Shown piece after piece: positions 1 to 9,198 of a stretch of 64,000 nucleotides of DNA. Every line of letters begins with the position of its first letter. Position 1 is the stretch's first letter. Origin of the DNA: Intestinimonas massiliensis (ex Afouda et al. 2020) (GTDB lineage: Bacteria; Bacillota; Clostridia; Oscillospirales; Oscillospiraceae); the NCBI RefSeq assembly GCF_001244995.1, contig NZ_LN869529.1, forward strand, positions 1,157,264-1,221,263. The letters run 5' to 3'. Below the pieces are notes generated by a model, which did no database searches, was not told the origin of the DNA, and saw only the letters and a program-made list of their open reading frames with translations. A program made the translations under genes and the position numbers.

Positions 1-872
1 CGCACCGAGTTGATGATGGTCATGATCCCCACATAAAGGTCCCCGCCGTAAAGCTGCAGGGAGGCGTTGCACAGGATCTGCACCAGACTGTTGGTCATGG
101 CCATGGCGAAGCCGGACATGCCCAGGCCCAGAATCCGTCTGACCCGGGAGGCTTTTAGCCGCAGGCAGGACGCCTTCAGGCGGAGCAGGGCCCTCCGCCC
201 GGTGAGGAACCGCAGCACCCACACGGCGGAGCAGCACTGGGAGAGGACGGTGGCCAGAGCGGCGCCCCCGACGCCCAGATTCAGCGCAAAAATGAAGATG
301 GGGTCCAGCACAATGTTTACCACCGCCCCCAGCGCCACCGTGCACATCCCCATCTCGCCGAAGCCCTGGGCGTTGATAAACGGATTCATGCCCAGACCCA
401 CCATGACAAAAAGAGTGCCCAGGGCGTAGATGGTCAGGTAGGCGTCGGCATAGGGAAAGGTATCGGGGCTGGCCCCAAACAGGTAGAGGATGGGCTTTTT
501 GAACAGCAGGATGACCACAGTCAGCACCGTCCCTACCAGAAGCAGGAGGGTAAAGGAATTTCCCATGACCCGCTCGGCCTCTTCCTCCTCCCCCCTGCCC
601 CGGCAGATGGAGCACAGGGGAGCGCCCCCCATACCGCACAGGTTGGCAAAGCCCATGAGGATGGAGATGATGGGCAGGCACAGCCCCAGGCCCGTGAGCG
701 CCAGGTGGCCCGGCAGCCGCCCCAGATACATCCGGTCCACGATGTTGTAGAGGATATTGATGAGCTGGGCCGCCGTCATGGGCCCCGCCAGCATGAGGAT
801 GTTGCGGGGGATGCTCCCCCTGGAAAAATCATTCTGCCGTTCCGCCGTTGGAACCCCCTCCTCGCCTTGCAT
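1..872 (-). CDS. MATE-family multidrug/Na+ efflux transporter (partial, C-terminus outside window)
   Basis: The reverse strand encodes a hydrophobic protein that reads like the N-terminal half of a MATE (multi-antimicrobial extrusion) transporter. After a short basic tail come AGPMTAAQLINILYNIVDRM and repeated membrane segments with the family-typical LPIISILMGFANLCGMGGAP region and an NPFINAQGF-like loop. MATE proteins export drugs or metabolites by Na+ or H+ antiport. The frame is still open at base 1. The start is uncertain: ATG at 872 or the in-frame ATG at 890; neither has a clear ribosome site. Substrate cannot be inferred. Confidence 0.8.
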   Translation of the reverse strand, partial: MQGEEGVPTAERQNDFSRGSIPRNILMLAGPMTAAQLINILYNIVDRMYLGRLPGHLALTGLGLCLPIISILMGFANLCGMGGAPLCSICRGRGEEEEAERVMGNSFTLLLLVGTVLTVVILLFKKPILYLFGASPDTFPYADAYLTIYALGTLFVMVGLGMNPFINAQGFGEMGMCTVALGAVVNIVLDPIFIFALNLGVGGAALATVLSQCCSAVWVLRFLTGRRALLRLKASCLRLKASRVRRILGLGMSGFAMAMTNSLVQILCNASLQLYGGDLYVGIMTIINSV

Positions 873-898
873 TCTGACTGGAAAAAGCATACTATGGG

Positions 899-927
899 AT
901 TATACTATTATTTCGGGTCCGGGGCAA
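899..927 (-). promoter_or_regulatory. Promoter of the MATE gene
   Basis: On the minus strand TTGCCC (922-927) and TATAAT (899-904) are separated by 17 bp, a good sigma-A type promoter. The predicted start of transcription falls around 892, which favours translation from ATG 872 over ATG 890. Confidence 0.6.
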
Positions 928-971
928 GAGCCTCTCCCCGATCCTGCGCGCAAAGAAAGGACGTTTTCTGA

Positions 972-2153
972 ATGGATCTGCTGCTGCGGGCCCAGGCCCT
1001 TTTTCCAGTCCTCAAGGCCCTCAAGGACGACCTGCACCGCCATCCGGAGCTCAGCGGCCGGGAGGTGCGCACCACCGCGCTTTTGAAGCAAAAGCTCTCC
1101 GCCCTGCCTGTGGAATTGGTGGACCTGGGCGTGCCCACCGGCACGGCGGCCCTGCTGCGGGGCGGCAGGCCCGGCCCGCTGGTGGCCCTCCGGGCCGACA
1201 TCGACGCCATCGTCCAGGACACGCCGGAACGGGGTGCAGTGGTGTCGGAGCACCCCGGCGTCATGCACGCCTGCGGCCACGACTTCCACACCGCCGGGCT
1301 CTACGGGGCGGCGGTACTGCTGTCCGAGCTGCAGGACACGCTGCCCGGCGGCGTCATCTTCCTCTTCCAGCCCTCGGAGGAGACCACCGGCGGAGCCCGG
1401 CTCCTGCTGGACCACGGCCTCTGGGCCCGCTTTCCGGAAAAGCCCCGGTGGATCTTTGGGGTCCATAACCGTCCCCAGCTCCCTGCCGGGACCATCGCCG
1501 TCACCCCCGGTCCCCTCATGGCGGAAAAGTCCAATTTCACCATTACCCTCCATGGCCGTACCGGCCACGGGGGCTCTCCCCATCGGTGCGTGGACGTCAT
1601 CGTCCCCGCCGCCGCCATTGTCCAGGGCATCCAGTCGGTGGTCAGCCGCAACACCGACCCCACCGACTGCCTGGTGTGCGCCGTGTGCTCCATCCACGCC
1701 GGCACGCCGGAGAACTTTGCCCCCGACCTTTTGACCATGACGGGGAGCATCCGGGTGTTTCGCCACGATACACGCCTCCGGGCGGAGCAGCGGGTGGAGG
1801 CCCTGGCCCGGGACATCGGGGCGGCCTACGGCTGCACCGTGGACTTTGAGACCGAGGAGGTGGCCCCGCTGGTCTGCAACGGACCGGAAATGACCGCGCT
1901 GGCCCGCCGGGCGGCGGAGGCCCTGGTGGGGCCGGAGCATGTGGTGATAGCTGCGCCGGAAATGAGCTCGGAGGACTTTGCCGAGTACGGCAAGGAGGTC
2001 CCCTCCTTTTTCTACTGGCTGGGTTCCGGCTTCCCGGACCGGGAAAACGCCGGGTGGCACAGCGACCAATTCCGCACGAATGACTCCGCCCTCCCCCTGG
2101 ACGCCGCCCTGCTGGCCCGCTCCGCCCTGACGGCTCTCAGGTATGAAGGGTGA
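972..2153 (+). CDS. M20-family metallo-amidohydrolase (N-acyl amino acid / hippurate hydrolase type)
   Basis: This 393-aa protein belongs to the M20D peptidase/amidohydrolase family, cytosolic enzymes that cleave N-acyl or N-aryl amides from amino acids with two metal ions. Visible motifs are HRHPELSG near the N-terminus, ALRADIDA, the metal-binding MHACGHDFHTA, FQPSEE, a dimerisation domain beginning HGRTGHGGSPH, and the C-terminal MSSEDFAEY. Length is normal. An AAAGGA ribosome site lies about 9 nt before the ATG. It stands alone between divergent and convergent neighbours. The exact acyl substrate cannot be told. Confidence 0.88.
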   Translation: MDLLLRAQALFPVLKALKDDLHRHPELSGREVRTTALLKQKLSALPVELVDLGVPTGTAALLRGGRPGPLVALRADIDAIVQDTPERGAVVSEHPGVMHACGHDFHTAGLYGAAVLLSELQDTLPGGVIFLFQPSEETTGGARLLLDHGLWARFPEKPRWIFGVHNRPQLPAGTIAVTPGPLMAEKSNFTITLHGRTGHGGSPHRCVDVIVPAAAIVQGIQSVVSRNTDPTDCLVCAVCSIHAGTPENFAPDLLTMTGSIRVFRHDTRLRAEQRVEALARDIGAAYGCTVDFETEEVAPLVCNGPEMTALARRAAEALVGPEHVVIAAPEMSSEDFAEYGKEVPSFFYWLGSGFPDRENAGWHSDQFRTNDSALPLDAALLARSALTALRYEG

Positions 2154-2216
2154 CGACCGCCCTCCAACCGGTTCCTGCATCCGCCGCCCCCGCCGGGGTG
2201 GGAGGAAAAAGAGAAC

Positions 2217-2246
2217 AGAAGGCGCTGCCGGCCGGCAGCGCCTTCT
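2217..2246. terminator. Bidirectional hairpin terminator between amidohydrolase and cysS
   Basis: A perfect 30-bp palindrome (AGAAGGCGCTGCCGG and its complement) lies between the convergent genes. On the minus strand it is followed by a T-rich tract, so it is the better terminator for cysS. Confidence 0.8.
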
Positions 2247-2256
2247 GCTGTTTCCA

Positions 2257-3675
2257 TTACATCCGCTTCCACACGGGGCCCTGGGGGGTGTCGGTGACCT
2301 CCACGCCCATGGCTTTGAGCTGCTCCCGAATGGCGTCGGCCTCGGCAAAGTTTTTGGCCTTCTTGGCGGCGGTACGGGCCGCCACCAGGGCGTCGATCTC
2401 GCCGTCGCCCTCGGCGGGGGCTGCCTGAGCCGCCGCCTTCTCCCGGAGCGCCTCCGCCTTCTGCAGCAGGTCCAGCCCCAGCACCTGATCGAAGCGAGCG
2501 ACCAGGGCGCGCTTGGTGGCATCGTTCAGGCCGGATTTCAGCACGTCGTACAGGCGGGTAATTCCCAAAGAGGTGTTCAGGTCGTTGCCGAGCGCCTCCC
2601 GGAAGGCATCCTTGTAGGGCGCGGCGGCGGCTTCATCCACCGCTCCCTCATCCTTCAGGGCAGCCACCCGGGCCACCAGCTTGTCGTAGGTGGTTCTGGC
2701 GTTGTCCAGATTTTCCCAGGAGAAGGTCAGTCCCTTGCGGTAGTGGGACTGGAGGCAGAACAGCCGGTAGACCAGCGGGTCGTACCCCTTCTCCTCCAGC
2801 AGGGAGACGGTGAGAAATTCCCCCTTGGACTTGCTCATCTTGCCGTCGGCGGTGTTGAGGTGGTGGACGTGCATCCAGTATTTGCACCAGGGATGGCCGA
2901 GATAGGACTCGGACTGGGCGATCTCGTTGGTGTGGTGGGGGAAGGCGTTGTCGATGCCGCCGCAGTGGATGTCCAAATACTCGCCCAGATACTTCATGGA
3001 AATGCAGGAGCACTCGATGTGCCAGCCGGGATAGCCCACGCCCCAGGGGGAGTCCCACTTGAGGGCCTGATCCTCGAACTTGGACTTGGTGAACCAGAGG
3101 ACGAAGTCGTTCTTGTTGCGCTTGTTGGCGTCCTCCTCCACGCCCTCCCGGACGCCCACGGCCAGATTCTCCTCGTCATGGTCGTTGAACACATAATAGT
3201 GCTTCAGCTTGGAGGTGTCAAAATACACGTTGCCGCCGGCCAGATAGGCGTGCCCGGTGTCAATCAGTTTGGTAATCACCTTAATATAGGAATCGATCAT
3301 GCCGGTGGCGGGCTGGACCACGTCGGGATACTTGATGTTCAGCTTTTTGCAGTCGTCAAAGAAGGCTTCGGTATAAAACCGGGCGATCTCCATGACGGTC
3401 TTGTGCTCCCGCTGGGCCCCCTTGAGCATCTTATCCTCGCCGGTGTCGGCGTCGGAGGACAGGTGCCCTACGTCGGTGATGTTCATCACCCGCGTTACGT
3501 CGTAGCCGTCGTAACGCAGGAATTTTTCCAGCACATCCTCCATGATATAGCTGCGCAGATTGCCGATGTGGGCGAAGTGATAGACGGTGGGGCCGCAGGT
3601 ATACATCGACACCCTGCCGGGCTCATGGGGGACAAAGTCCTCCTTTTTATGGCTGGCGGAATTATACAGTTTCAT
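2257..3675 (-). CDS. cysS: Cysteinyl-tRNA synthetase
   Basis: This 472-aa class I aminoacyl-tRNA synthetase charges tRNA-Cys with cysteine in the cytosol. The N-terminal zinc Cys and HIGH-type motif are seen in [13 protein letters not shown], the zinc-binding [10 protein letters not shown] and [13 protein letters not shown] segments follow, and KMSKS is present as GKMSKSKGE. Length is normal. The ATG overlaps the cysE stop by 4 nt (ATGA), so the two are translationally coupled. Both are placed under the upstream T-box, which ties cysteine synthesis and charging to uncharged tRNA-Cys. Confidence 0.97.
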   Translation of the reverse strand: MKLYNSASHKKEDFVPHEPGRVSMYTCGPTVYHFAHIGNLRSYIMEDVLEKFLRYDGYDVTRVMNITDVGHLSSDADTGEDKMLKGAQREHKTVMEIARFYTEAFFDDCKKLNIKYPDVVQPATGMIDSYIKVITKLIDTGHAYLAGGNVYFDTSKLKHYYVFNDHDEENLAVGVREGVEEDANKRNKNDFVLWFTKSKFEDQALKWDSPWGVGYPGWHIECSCISMKYLGEYLDIHCGGIDNAFPHHTNEIAQSESYLGHPWCKYWMHVHHLNTADGKMSKSKGEFLTVSLLEEKGYDPLVYRLFCLQSHYRKGLTFSWENLDNARTTYDKLVARVAALKDEGAVDEAAAAPYKDAFREALGNDLNTSLGITRLYDVLKSGLNDATKRALVARFDQVLGLDLLQKAEALREKAAAQAAPAEGDGEIDALVAARTAAKKAKNFAEADAIREQLKAMGVEVTDTPQGPVWKRM

Positions 3676-4325
3676 AGATTTTTCTCCTTTGCGCTGTCAT
3701 CCAGCATTTTTTCCAGCCATTCCAGCCGGGAGCTGATGGCCTGGAGCTCTTTTTGTACGGGGTCGGTGACGTGGATCTGGTCCACCTGGGTGGCATAATC
3801 CACCTTTTCGCCCGCCACCCGGACCACCCGGGCGGGCACGCCCACCGCGGTAGCCTCCGGCGGCACCTCGCTGAGGACCACGGCATTGGCGGCGATCCGG
3901 GCCCCCTCCCCCACCGTGAAGGGCCCCAGCACCTTGGCACCGCAGGCGATCATGACGTTGTTTTCAATGGTGGGGTGGCGCTTGCCCTGGTCCTTGCCGG
4001 TACCCCCCAGGGTGACCCCGTGGTAGATCAGGCAGTCGTCCCCTACCTCGGCGGTCTCGCCGATGACGATGCCCATCCCGTGGTCGATGACCAGCCGCCG
4101 CCCGATGTGTGCGCCGGGGTGGATCTCGATGCCGGTGAGATGCCGGGCAAGCTGGGAGTTCAGCCGGGCCAGGAAGAACAGCCTATGCCGGTAGAACCAA
4201 TGGGATACCCGGTGGAAGAGGACGGCGTGGACGCCGGGGTACAGCAGAAAGATCTCCAGCTTGGAGCGGGCGGCCGGGTCCCGCCGCTGATAGGCGCCCA
4301 GCAGCTCGGATAGACGTTTGAACAT
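3672..4325 (-). CDS. cysE: Serine O-acetyltransferase
   Basis: This 217-aa protein makes O-acetylserine from serine and acetyl-CoA, the first step of cysteine synthesis. It has the N-terminal helical SATase domain (HAVLFHRVSHWFYRH) and a left-handed beta-helix of hexapeptide repeats with GAHIGRRLVIDHGMGIVIGE and DDCLIYHGVTLGGTGK. The ATG at 4325 is chosen because an AGGAGG ribosome site precedes it; a longer open frame would run into the T-box leader. The cysE-cysS order matches the B. subtilis cysES operon. Confidence 0.95.
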   Translation of the reverse strand: MFKRLSELLGAYQRRDPAARSKLEIFLLYPGVHAVLFHRVSHWFYRHRLFFLARLNSQLARHLTGIEIHPGAHIGRRLVIDHGMGIVIGETAEVGDDCLIYHGVTLGGTGKDQGKRHPTIENNVMIACGAKVLGPFTVGEGARIAANAVVLSEVPPEATAVGVPARVVRVAGEKVDYATQVDQIHVTDPVQKELQAISSRLEWLEKMLDDSAKEKNL

Positions 4326-4360
4326 GGGTCTCCTCCTGACGTGATACAAACCGAACAAAC

Positions 4361-4600
4361 GAAAAACGCCTCCCATGCCCGCAGGCATGAGAGGCGGCTG
4401 AAAAAGTCGCGGTTCCACTCTCGTTTCTCGCTCAATGGCCGGTAACGGGGCCAGACCGTGGGGCATTACGCCCCCGCGCTCCCGGATGCACTTCGCTCGG
4501 GGCTCCCGTGGGACCGCTTTCAGCCGGTGACGTTCCCTCTCTGTCCGGTCAACCCCCGCGCTACTCTTTCCGTTCCCCGCGCCGGTTTTTCCTATGTCCT
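4361..4600 (-). promoter_or_regulatory. T-box leader (tRNA-Cys sensing) of cysE-cysS
   Basis: The minus-strand leader contains the T-box core TGGAACCGCG (4408-4417). It is followed by a terminator hairpin with arms CGCCTCCCATGCC / GGCATGAGAGGCG (about 4367-4396 on the plus strand) and a U tract (4361-4366). Upstream is a long structured stem I region in which TGC (Cys codon) followed by A sits in a plausible specifier position (GAAGTGCATCC). T-boxes read uncharged tRNA and block the terminator. Cysteine specificity is inferred from the TGC and from the downstream genes. Confidence 0.92.
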
Positions 4601-4604
4601 CAGT

Positions 4605-4633
4605 ATATTATCATTCCGCCGCTTTCGTGTCAA
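4605..4633 (-). promoter_or_regulatory. Promoter of the cysES T-box operon
   Basis: TTGACA (4628-4633) and TAATAT (4605-4610) lie 17 bp apart on the minus strand, immediately before the T-box leader. Confidence 0.85.
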
Positions 4634-4650
4634 GTGCCGGAATGTCCCTC

Positions 4651-5178
4651 TCACTTGTTCCAGTTGAGCACATCCCGGTTCTTGACGAAATACTCCACGC
4701 CGGAATAGAGGGTGGTAGCCACGATGAGGGCCACGCACAGGGTATTGGCCGCCGCCGGGATGGGCAGCAGCATCAGGCAGATACACACCATGGTGGTGGC
4801 CGTCTTGACTTTGCCCGACCAGCCCGCCGCGATGACCCGGCCGTTGTCCACCGCCACCAGCCGCAGCCCAGTGACGGCAAATTCCCGCGCCACCACGATC
4901 AGGACGCACCAGGCGGGCATCCGGCCGATCTGGACGAACCACAGCATGGCGGATACCACCAGCAGTTTGTCGGCCAGAGGGTCCATGAACTTGCCGAAAT
5001 CGGTGACCTGGTCGTAATGCCGGGCCACATATCCGTCAATGAAGTCGGTGACGCTGGCCAGCACAAAGATGGCCAGGGCGATGTAGTTGTGGTAGGGCGG
5101 AATAACCAGATAGAGCACCGCCAGGAAGATGGGAATCATCACCACTCTGGCCATGGTCAGCTTGTTGGCTGTATTCAT
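4651..5178 (-). CDS. pgsA: CDP-diacylglycerol--glycerol-3-phosphate 3-phosphatidyltransferase
   Basis: This 175-aa membrane enzyme makes phosphatidylglycerol phosphate, the committed step to phosphatidylglycerol. The CDP-alcohol phosphotransferase signature is complete: DFIDGYVARHYDQVTDFGKF continuing into MDPLADK, giving the D-G-A-R-G-D-D pattern. Several hydrophobic segments follow. It starts 6 nt downstream of the rimO stop, so the two share a transcript. The pairing with rimO and recA is common in Firmicutes. Confidence 0.93.
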   Translation of the reverse strand: MNTANKLTMARVVMIPIFLAVLYLVIPPYHNYIALAIFVLASVTDFIDGYVARHYDQVTDFGKFMDPLADKLLVVSAMLWFVQIGRMPAWCVLIVVAREFAVTGLRLVAVDNGRVIAAGWSGKVKTATTMVCICLMLLPIPAAANTLCVALIVATTLYSGVEYFVKNRDVLNWNK

Positions 5179-5184
5179 CGGTCC

Positions 5185-6504
5185 TTACTCCTCGATTTCT
5201 CCGGTCAGATCGCCGTCGGCGGTGCCGGTAATACGCACATTGACAAAGCTCCCGGCGGGCACCATGCCTCCGGCAGTAAAGTAGACATGGCCGTCCACGT
5301 CCACCGAGTCGGCATAGGTCCGGCCCGCCCAGCAGCCCATATCCGGGTCGAAGCCCTCGCAGAGGACCTCCATCACCGTGCCCAGCCGTGCCTCGTTCCA
5401 GGCGTCCATGACGCCGGACTGGAGATCCACCAGCCGCTCCACGCGGTGGCGCTTCACGTCCTCTGGCACCTGGTCCGGCATATCAGCAGCAGGTGAGCCC
5501 TCCTCCGGAGAGAAGGCGAACACGCCGGCCCGCTCCAGGGCGTTTTCCCGCAGGAAGCCGCACAGTTCCTCAAACTCCGCCTCTCCCTCGCCGGGCAGGC
5601 CGCAGATGATGGAGGTGCGGATGACCAGGCCGGGAATCCGCGCCCGGAGCTTGCTCAGCAACGCTTCGATCTGCGCCTTGGTGCCCCGGCGGTTCATGGC
5701 CTTCAGGATGCCATCGTTGCAGTGCTGGAGCGGGATATCCAGATACTTGACGATCTTGCGCTCCGAGGCCACCACCTCGATGAGCTCGTCGGTGACCTCG
5801 TCCGGGTAAAAATAGTGCAGCCGAATCCAGTGGAAGTCCAGCCTGCACAGCTCCCGCAGCAGTTCGGGCAGGGCATGGCGGCCGTACAGGTCGGTGCCGT
5901 AGCGGGTGATATCCTGGGCCACCAGGATGAGCTCCTTGACCCCGGCGCCGGCCAGTTGCCCCGCCTCCGCCAGCAGGGACTCCATGGGTCGGCTGCGGTA
6001 ACGGCCCCGCAGGGACGGGATGACACAGAAGGCACAGCGATTGTTGCAGCCCTCCGCAATCTTCAGGAAGGCGGTATAGGAGGGCGTGGAGACCAGCCGG
6101 GCCCCATCCTCCACCGTCCGGTCGATGTCCCCAAAGAGCTTGGGGGTCTCCCCCGCCATGGCCGCCTCGGCCGCAGAGACAATGTCGGTATAGCTGCCGG
6201 TGCCCAGGATGCCGTCCACCTCGGGCAGCTCGGTCAAGACCTCGTCCTGATACCGCTGGGACAGGCAGCCCGCCACCAGCAGCTTCTTCAGCCGCCCCGT
6301 CTCTTTGAGCGGAGCCACCTCCAGAATGGTGGCGATGGCCTCCTCCTTGGCGGAGTCGATGAAGCCGCAGGTGTTGACGACCGCCACGTCAGCCCCGTCG
6401 GGCTCGCCGGTGACCTCGTGGCCCGCCGCCTGGCACAGGGCCATCATCTGCTCGGTGTTCACCCGATTCTTATCACAGCCCAGAGAGATAAATGCAATCT
6501 TCAA
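5185..6504 (-). CDS. rimO: Ribosomal protein S12 (Asp) methylthiotransferase
   Basis: This 439-aa radical-SAM enzyme methylthiolates an aspartate of ribosomal protein S12. It has the N-terminal UPF0004 domain (IAFISLGCDKNRVNTE with the first cluster Cys), the radical-SAM CxxxCxxC as CNNRCAFCVIPSLRGRYRSR, and a C-terminal TRAM domain. The start is a TTG at 6504, chosen because AAGGAG precedes it by 9 nt and the family begins KIAFISLGC; the longer open frame upstream overlaps recX and is not likely to be translated as part of rimO. Confidence 0.93.
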   Translation of the reverse strand: MKIAFISLGCDKNRVNTEQMMALCQAAGHEVTGEPDGADVAVVNTCGFIDSAKEEAIATILEVAPLKETGRLKKLLVAGCLSQRYQDEVLTELPEVDGILGTGSYTDIVSAAEAAMAGETPKLFGDIDRTVEDGARLVSTPSYTAFLKIAEGCNNRCAFCVIPSLRGRYRSRPMESLLAEAGQLAGAGVKELILVAQDITRYGTDLYGRHALPELLRELCRLDFHWIRLHYFYPDEVTDELIEVVASERKIVKYLDIPLQHCNDGILKAMNRRGTKAQIEALLSKLRARIPGLVIRTSIICGLPGEGEAEFEELCGFLRENALERAGVFAFSPEEGSPAADMPDQVPEDVKRHRVERLVDLQSGVMDAWNEARLGTVMEVLCEGFDPDMGCWAGRTYADSVDVDGHVYFTAGGMVPAGSFVNVRITGTADGDLTGEIEE

Positions 6505-6521
6505 AGGTCGATAACTCCTTT

Positions 6522-7163
6522 TTATTCCTCGATATCCGCACCCCAGCGGCGGAGCCCCTCGCTGATGTCCGACCAATGGTAGCCCCTGCGGGCCAAGGCG
6601 TCGGAAGCCTTCTTCAGCTCCCGGCGGTCGGTCGGGGCGCCCTTGAGCTTCTGGCGCAGGAAGGCGTCGATGGCCGCACACGGATCGGCGGTCTCGGCCA
6701 GAGCGTCCTCCCAGAGCTCCCGCGCCACCCCCCGGCGATAGAGCTCATCCCGGATCTTGTAGGGGCCGTAGCCCTTGGCGGAGTAGTGCCGCACCACCGT
6801 CCGGGCGTATTCAGCGTCGTTCAGCAGTCCCAGCCGCTCCAGCCAGTCGGCGGTCTCCGCCGCCTGGGCCTCGTCGGCCAGGGGCGGCTTCTCCCGGTCT
6901 CGGGGGCAAGCGGTGAGCCGGTCGATGAGCTCCCTGCGGGACATGGGCCGGGCGGTGAGCAGGGCCAGGGCCTTTTCCCGGAGCCGGCCCTTCCGCGCCG
7001 CCGCCAGCAGCCGGTCGGCAGCGGCATCGTCCAGCTCCAGGCCGGCGTGGAGGGAAAAGTCCAGCATCTCAGCCTCCCCCACCCGCAGCAGAGAGCCATC
7101 CTCCAGCCAGATCAGCCAGCGGCCATCCTTGTGTCTGGAGGGGGCAATTTTACTGATCCGCAT
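6522..7163 (-). CDS. recX: RecX-family regulatory protein
   Basis: This 213-aa helical protein resembles RecX, which binds RecA filaments and modulates their activity. It has the three-helix repeats typical of the family, for example [10 protein letters not shown] and [16 protein letters not shown]. The start MRISKI at 7163 lies inside the end of recA (14-nt overlap), a common recA-recX coupling. An in-frame start at 7187 would extend further into recA and is less likely. Confidence 0.85.
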   Translation of the reverse strand: MRISKIAPSRHKDGRWLIWLEDGSLLRVGEAEMLDFSLHAGLELDDAAADRLLAAARKGRLREKALALLTARPMSRRELIDRLTACPRDREKPPLADEAQAAETADWLERLGLLNDAEYARTVVRHYSAKGYGPYKIRDELYRRGVARELWEDALAETADPCAAIDAFLRQKLKGAPTDRRELKKASDALARRGYHWSDISEGLRRWGADIEE

Positions 7164-8259
7164 CCTCAAAGTCCTCGGCGGACACATCCACGGCGCGGCC
7201 TGCCGCCCGGGCGGCGGCCCTGGCCTGGCTGCTCATCAGCTTGTAGGCGTTGGCCCGAATGTCGGCCTCGATGCGCTCGGCCACCTCGGGGTTTTCCTTC
7301 AGATACTGCTTCACAGCGTCCCGGCCCTGACCCAGGCGGGTCTCCCCCATGGCGAACCAGGAGCCCGACTTCTGGATCAGGTCCAGCTTGACGCCCAGAT
7401 CCACCAGCTCGCCCACCTTGGAGATGCCCTCGCCGTACATGATGTCGAACTCGGCCTCCTTGAACGGAGGGGCCACCTTGTTCTTCACCACCCGGGCCCG
7501 GGTGCGGTTGCCGATGATCTCGGAGCCGTTTTTCAGCGACTCGGTGCGGCGCACGTCGATGCGCACGGAGGAATAGAACTTCAGCGCCCGGCCGCCGGTG
7601 GTGACCTCAGGATTGCCGTAGACCACGCCCACCTTTTCCCGGAGCTGGTTGATGAAGATGACGATGCAGTTGGTCTTAGCGATGGAGCCGGCCAGCTTGC
7701 GCAGAGCCTGGCTCATCAGCCGGGCCAGCAGGCCCACATGGGAGTCGCCCATGTCCCCCTCAATCTCCGCCCGGGGCGTCAGCGCGGCCACCGAGTCCAC
7801 CACCACCACGTCGATGGCGCCGGAGCGGACCAGGGCCTCGCAGATCTCCAGCCCCTGCTCGCCGGTGTCGGGCTGGGAGATGAGCATGGAGTCGATATCC
7901 ACCCCCAGGGCCCGGGCATAGCCGGGGTCCAGGGCGTGCTCGGCGTCGATGAAGGCCACCTCGCCCCCCCGCTTCTGCGCCTCCGCCACGATGTGCAGGG
8001 CCAGGGTGGTCTTGCCCGAGGACTCCGGCCCGTAGATCTCCACGATGCGGCCCTTGGGCACGCCGCCGATGCCCAGCGCCAGGTCCAGGGAGAGGGAGCC
8101 GGTGGGGATGGCCTCCACCACGATACCGGTGTTCTCCCCCAGACGCATGATGGACCCCTTGCCGTAGGTCCGCTCGATCTGGGCCATGCAGGTCTCCAGT
8201 GCCTTCTGCTTGTCGGAGGCGGGGGCAGCAGCCTCCACCATAGGCTTTTTCGATGCCAT
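7150..8259 (-). CDS. recA: Recombinase A
   Basis: This 369-aa protein is RecA, the ATP-dependent strand-exchange protein and SOS co-protease. Walker A is GPESSGKTT, Walker [11 protein letters not shown], and the L1/L2 DNA-binding region with [17 protein letters not shown] is intact. The ATG follows a GAGAGGAG ribosome site. An acidic C-terminal tail is present as usual. Confidence 0.98.
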   Translation of the reverse strand: MASKKPMVEAAAPASDKQKALETCMAQIERTYGKGSIMRLGENTGIVVEAIPTGSLSLDLALGIGGVPKGRIVEIYGPESSGKTTLALHIVAEAQKRGGEVAFIDAEHALDPGYARALGVDIDSMLISQPDTGEQGLEICEALVRSGAIDVVVVDSVAALTPRAEIEGDMGDSHVGLLARLMSQALRKLAGSIAKTNCIVIFINQLREKVGVVYGNPEVTTGGRALKFYSSVRIDVRRTESLKNGSEIIGNRTRARVVKNKVAPPFKEAEFDIMYGEGISKVGELVDLGVKLDLIQKSGSWFAMGETRLGQGRDAVKQYLKENPEVAERIEADIRANAYKLMSSQARAAARAAGRAVDVSAEDFEDADQ

Positions 8260-8305
8260 AAGCTGTTCTCCTCTCAGGGCGCCGCCCCCCGGCGGGCCCT
8301 ATGCT

Positions 8306-9169
8306 TCAGTGATTGACGGTCCCCTCCACCACGCGCCAGATCCCCTGGGTGTCCTGGTGGGTGAGGATATTTTCATAGCCGTTCTGGGCCAGAATGAGCT
8401 CCACGGCGGGGGCCTGTCCGGCGCCCACCTCAAAGACCAGGCTGCCCCCCAGCCGGAGAGCGTGGCCCCATCGGGCGGCCACGGCCCGGTAAAAGTCCAG
8501 TCCGTCCATGCCCCCGTCCAGCGCCCCCCAAGGCTCATAGTCCTTGACGGAGACATCCAGGGTGGGGATCTCCTGATGGGGGATGTAGGGCGGGTTGCAG
8601 GCAATAACGTCAAAATCCCACAGGCTGGCCGCGGGCTGGGTCAGGGCGTCGGCCTGGACGCAGGTGACCCTGGCGTTCAGGTTGTTGCGGCGGACGTTCT
8701 GCTTGCAAATGCGCAGGGCCCCCTCGGACAGGTCGGCCAGCACCACGCGGCAGTCCGGGGCGTTGGCCGCCACCGCCAGACCCACGCAGCCGCTTCCGGC
8801 ACACAGGTCCAGCACCCGGGCCCCCTCCCCCGCCGCCCGGGCCAGGAGGATCGCGCGCTCGGCCAGCACTTCCGTGTCGGCCCGGGGGACGATGACCTCC
8901 CGGGAGATGTCCAGGGGCAGGCCGTAAAACTCCCATTCCCCGATGATGTAGGCCACCGGCTCACCGGCCAGACGGCGCCGGGTCAGCTCCTCCACCCTGC
9001 GCTCCACCTCGTCTGAGGCGTAGAGGGGCAAGTCCCGGAAAAACTGCTCCCGGGTCTTGTCGGCGGCAAAGCAGACCAGCTCTCTGGCCTCCAACTGGGC
9101 CATCTCCACCCCCGCCGCCTTCAGCCGTTTCCGGGTGTCCAGATATAAATTATTATAGGTGGTCGCCAC
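8306..9169 (-). CDS. prmC: Release factor glutamine methyltransferase
   Basis: This 287-aa SAM-dependent enzyme N5-methylates the GGQ glutamine of peptide-chain release factors. It has the N-terminal helical domain, the SAM site VLDLCAGSGCVGLA and the catalytic NPPY in IACNPPYIPHQEI. Translation starts at GTG 9169, preceded by AGAGGTG. It sits just upstream of recA in the same direction, with a 46-nt gap. Confidence 0.93.
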   Translation of the reverse strand: MATTYNNLYLDTRKRLKAAGVEMAQLEARELVCFAADKTREQFFRDLPLYASDEVERRVEELTRRRLAGEPVAYIIGEWEFYGLPLDISREVIVPRADTEVLAERAILLARAAGEGARVLDLCAGSGCVGLAVAANAPDCRVVLADLSEGALRICKQNVRRNNLNARVTCVQADALTQPAASLWDFDVIACNPPYIPHQEIPTLDVSVKDYEPWGALDGGMDGLDFYRAVAARWGHALRLGGSLVFEVGAGQAPAVELILAQNGYENILTHQDTQGIWRVVEGTVNH

Positions 9170-9198
9170 GGCGTTTCACCTCTCGTCACGGTTGCTTT

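Noticed and set aside
900-2522. Long minus-strand open frame antisense to the amidohydrolase
   Set aside because: It is low-complexity Arg/Pro/Gly-rich antisense translation of GC-rich coding DNA, with no domain and no ribosome site.
4326-4466. 47-codon N-terminal extension of cysE
   Set aside because: It would translate the T-box terminator; ATG 4325 has a good ribosome site.
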